Shown piece after piece: positions 16,420 to 16,706 of a stretch of 16,706 nt of DNA (position 1 is its first letter; every line of letters starts with the position of its first letter). This stretch comes from Flavicella sp963932955 (GTDB lineage Bacteria; Bacteroidota; Bacteroidia; Flavobacteriales; Flavobacteriaceae). The position numbers and the translations under genes were made by a program. Where the stretch lies: NCBI GenBank assembly GCA_963932955.1, contig CAWVRK010000028.1, positions 1-16,706 of the forward strand. The letters run 5' to 3'. A model generated the notes under the pieces. The model was not told where the DNA came from. It made no database searches and worked only from the letters and a program-made list of their open reading frames with translations.

Positions 16420-16447
16420 AAAAAAAGTCCCGATTTCTCGAGACTTT
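16420..16447 (-). terminator. Attenuator terminator hairpin before pheA
   Basis: On the minus strand AAAGTCTCG (16447-16439), loop AGAAAT, then CGGGACTTT (16432-16424) form a 9-bp stem with one G-U pair, followed by more T (run 16426-16420). It sits between the leader peptide stop (16468) and the pheA ATG (16399), so it terminates before any enzyme gene is reached, which marks it as an attenuator. Confidence 0.88.
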
Positions 16448-16495
16448 CTTAGTTGTATTCTTTTGTTTTATCTAAACAACACACGGAAAGCCTCG
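16439..16495 (-). promoter_or_regulatory. Antiterminator structure of the Phe/Tyr attenuator
   Basis: CGAGGCTTTC inside the leader reading frame (16495-16486) is complementary over 10 nt (one G-U) to GAAAGTCTCG (16448-16439), exactly the 5' arm of the terminator. GTTGT (16480-16476) and ACAAC (16456-16452) extend the same hairpin after a small internal loop. Antiterminator and terminator therefore exclude each other. A ribosome halted at the Phe/Tyr run (16527-16504) leaves the upstream arm free; one that translates to the stop covers it and lets the terminator form. Confidence 0.8.
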
Positions 16496-16554
16496 CTTCT
16501 CTTATAAAAATAAAAGAAGAAAAAGAAACTTGTAAATGTGCTTTTGTAATCCAT
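16468..16554 (-). CDS. Phe/Tyr-rich leader peptide of the aromatic amino acid operon
   Basis: A 28-codon frame from ATG at 16554 to TAA at 16470-16468. It encodes 9 Phe and 3 Tyr, with an unbroken run of eight aromatic codons at residues 10-17 (FFFFFYFY), and otherwise polar residues. It starts about 12 nt after the predicted transcription start and is followed by the antiterminator/terminator pair and then by genes that make Phe and Tyr. Too short for standard gene calling. The peptide itself is probably without function; its translation speed senses charged tRNA-Phe and tRNA-Tyr. Found by reading the leader region codon by codon. Confidence 0.88.
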   Translation of the reverse strand: MDYKSTFTSFFFFFYFYKRSEAFRVLFR

Positions 16555-16570
16555 AATTATTGTTGAATGA

Positions 16571-16600
16571 CAAATTTAAGTTTAAATTTCTAAATAACAA
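16571..16600 (-). promoter_or_regulatory. Promoter of the leader-pheA-tyrA operon
   Basis: On the minus strand TTG (16600-16598), a 19-nt spacer and TAAATTTG (16578-16571) match the Bacteroidota consensus TTG-N19-TAnnTTTG without mismatch. Transcription should start near 16566, a dozen nucleotides before the leader peptide ATG. Confidence 0.8.
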
Positions 16601-16683
16601 CTTTTTCTGTAAAAAAATGTTTGCCCTCCCCTTTAGACAAAATGCTTAAAAAAAAAGAAAACTTCAGTTTGGCGATTGGAAAC

Positions 16684-16697
16684 AAAAAAAGCCAAAG
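16684..16697 (-). terminator. Possible right arm of a terminator of an upstream gene (cut by the window edge)
   Basis: CTTTGGC (16697-16691) followed by seven T (16690-16684) on the minus strand looks like the second arm and U tract of an intrinsic terminator. The matching GCCAAAG arm would lie beyond the window, so this is unproven. Confidence 0.25.
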
Positions 16698-16706
16698 ATG
16701 GGAGTA

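Noticed and set aside
15887..16507. 206-codon open frame on the plus strand opposite pheA
   Set aside because: It is antisense to a well-supported gene, has no recognisable domain, and runs through the attenuator; it is a shadow of pheA codon bias.
1..16706. tRNA, rRNA, CRISPR array or insertion sequence
   Set aside because: Intergenic gaps are all under 300 bp; I saw no cloverleaf, no regularly spaced long repeats with unique spacers, no transposase and no terminal inverted repeats.

Overview
The window looks like a chromosomal segment of a marine-type member of the Bacteroidota, most likely family Flavobacteriaceae. The grounds are low G+C, mostly ATG starts with no Shine-Dalgarno signal, several -7 elements of the Bacteroidota form TAnnTTTG (one with a TTG exactly 19 nt upstream), a fused DAHP synthase/chorismate mutase, and protein sequences typical of that family. 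Almost all genes lie on the minus strand.

Left part (1-6394). A galactose operon runs leftwards: a GntR-type regulator, then galK, then galT. galK and galT overlap by 17 nt and galT leaves the window. An inverted repeat just upstream of the regulator is a candidate operator. On the plus strand follows a periplasmic PAP2 phosphatase that ends tail-to-tail with a small unknown gene. Then come a small HTH gene on the plus strand and the essential NAD-dependent DNA ligase ligA on the minus strand.

Middle part (6395-11396). This part shows gene decay. A full-length HtrA/DegP-type protease frame is interrupted by three in-frame stop codons with no frameshift, yet it keeps its catalytic triad codons, its promoter -7 box, four helically phased TTTAAY repeats upstream and its terminator. 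Next is an outer-membrane protein built from three copies of one unit of about 171 residues, which sits 23 nt behind an NhaC-type Na+/H+ antiporter and probably shares its promoter. Between nhaC and rsgA lies a frameshifted, truncated remnant of dtd (D-aminoacyl-tRNA deacylase).

Right part (11397-16706). rsgA (ribosome-assembly GTPase) follows a four-gene operon for phenylalanine and tyrosine: pheA, a class I/II aminotransferase, tyrA, and a bifunctional DAHP synthase/chorismate mutase. Together these genes cover entry into the shikimate pathway, chorismate to prephenate, both prephenate branches and the final transamination.

The most notable system is upstream of pheA. A strong promoter drives a 28-codon leader peptide that is 12/28 Phe or Tyr, including eight consecutive Phe/Tyr codons. 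It is followed by mutually exclusive antiterminator and terminator hairpins, the terminator ending 20 nt before pheA. This is a complete ribosome-mediated attenuator that would sense both products of the operon.
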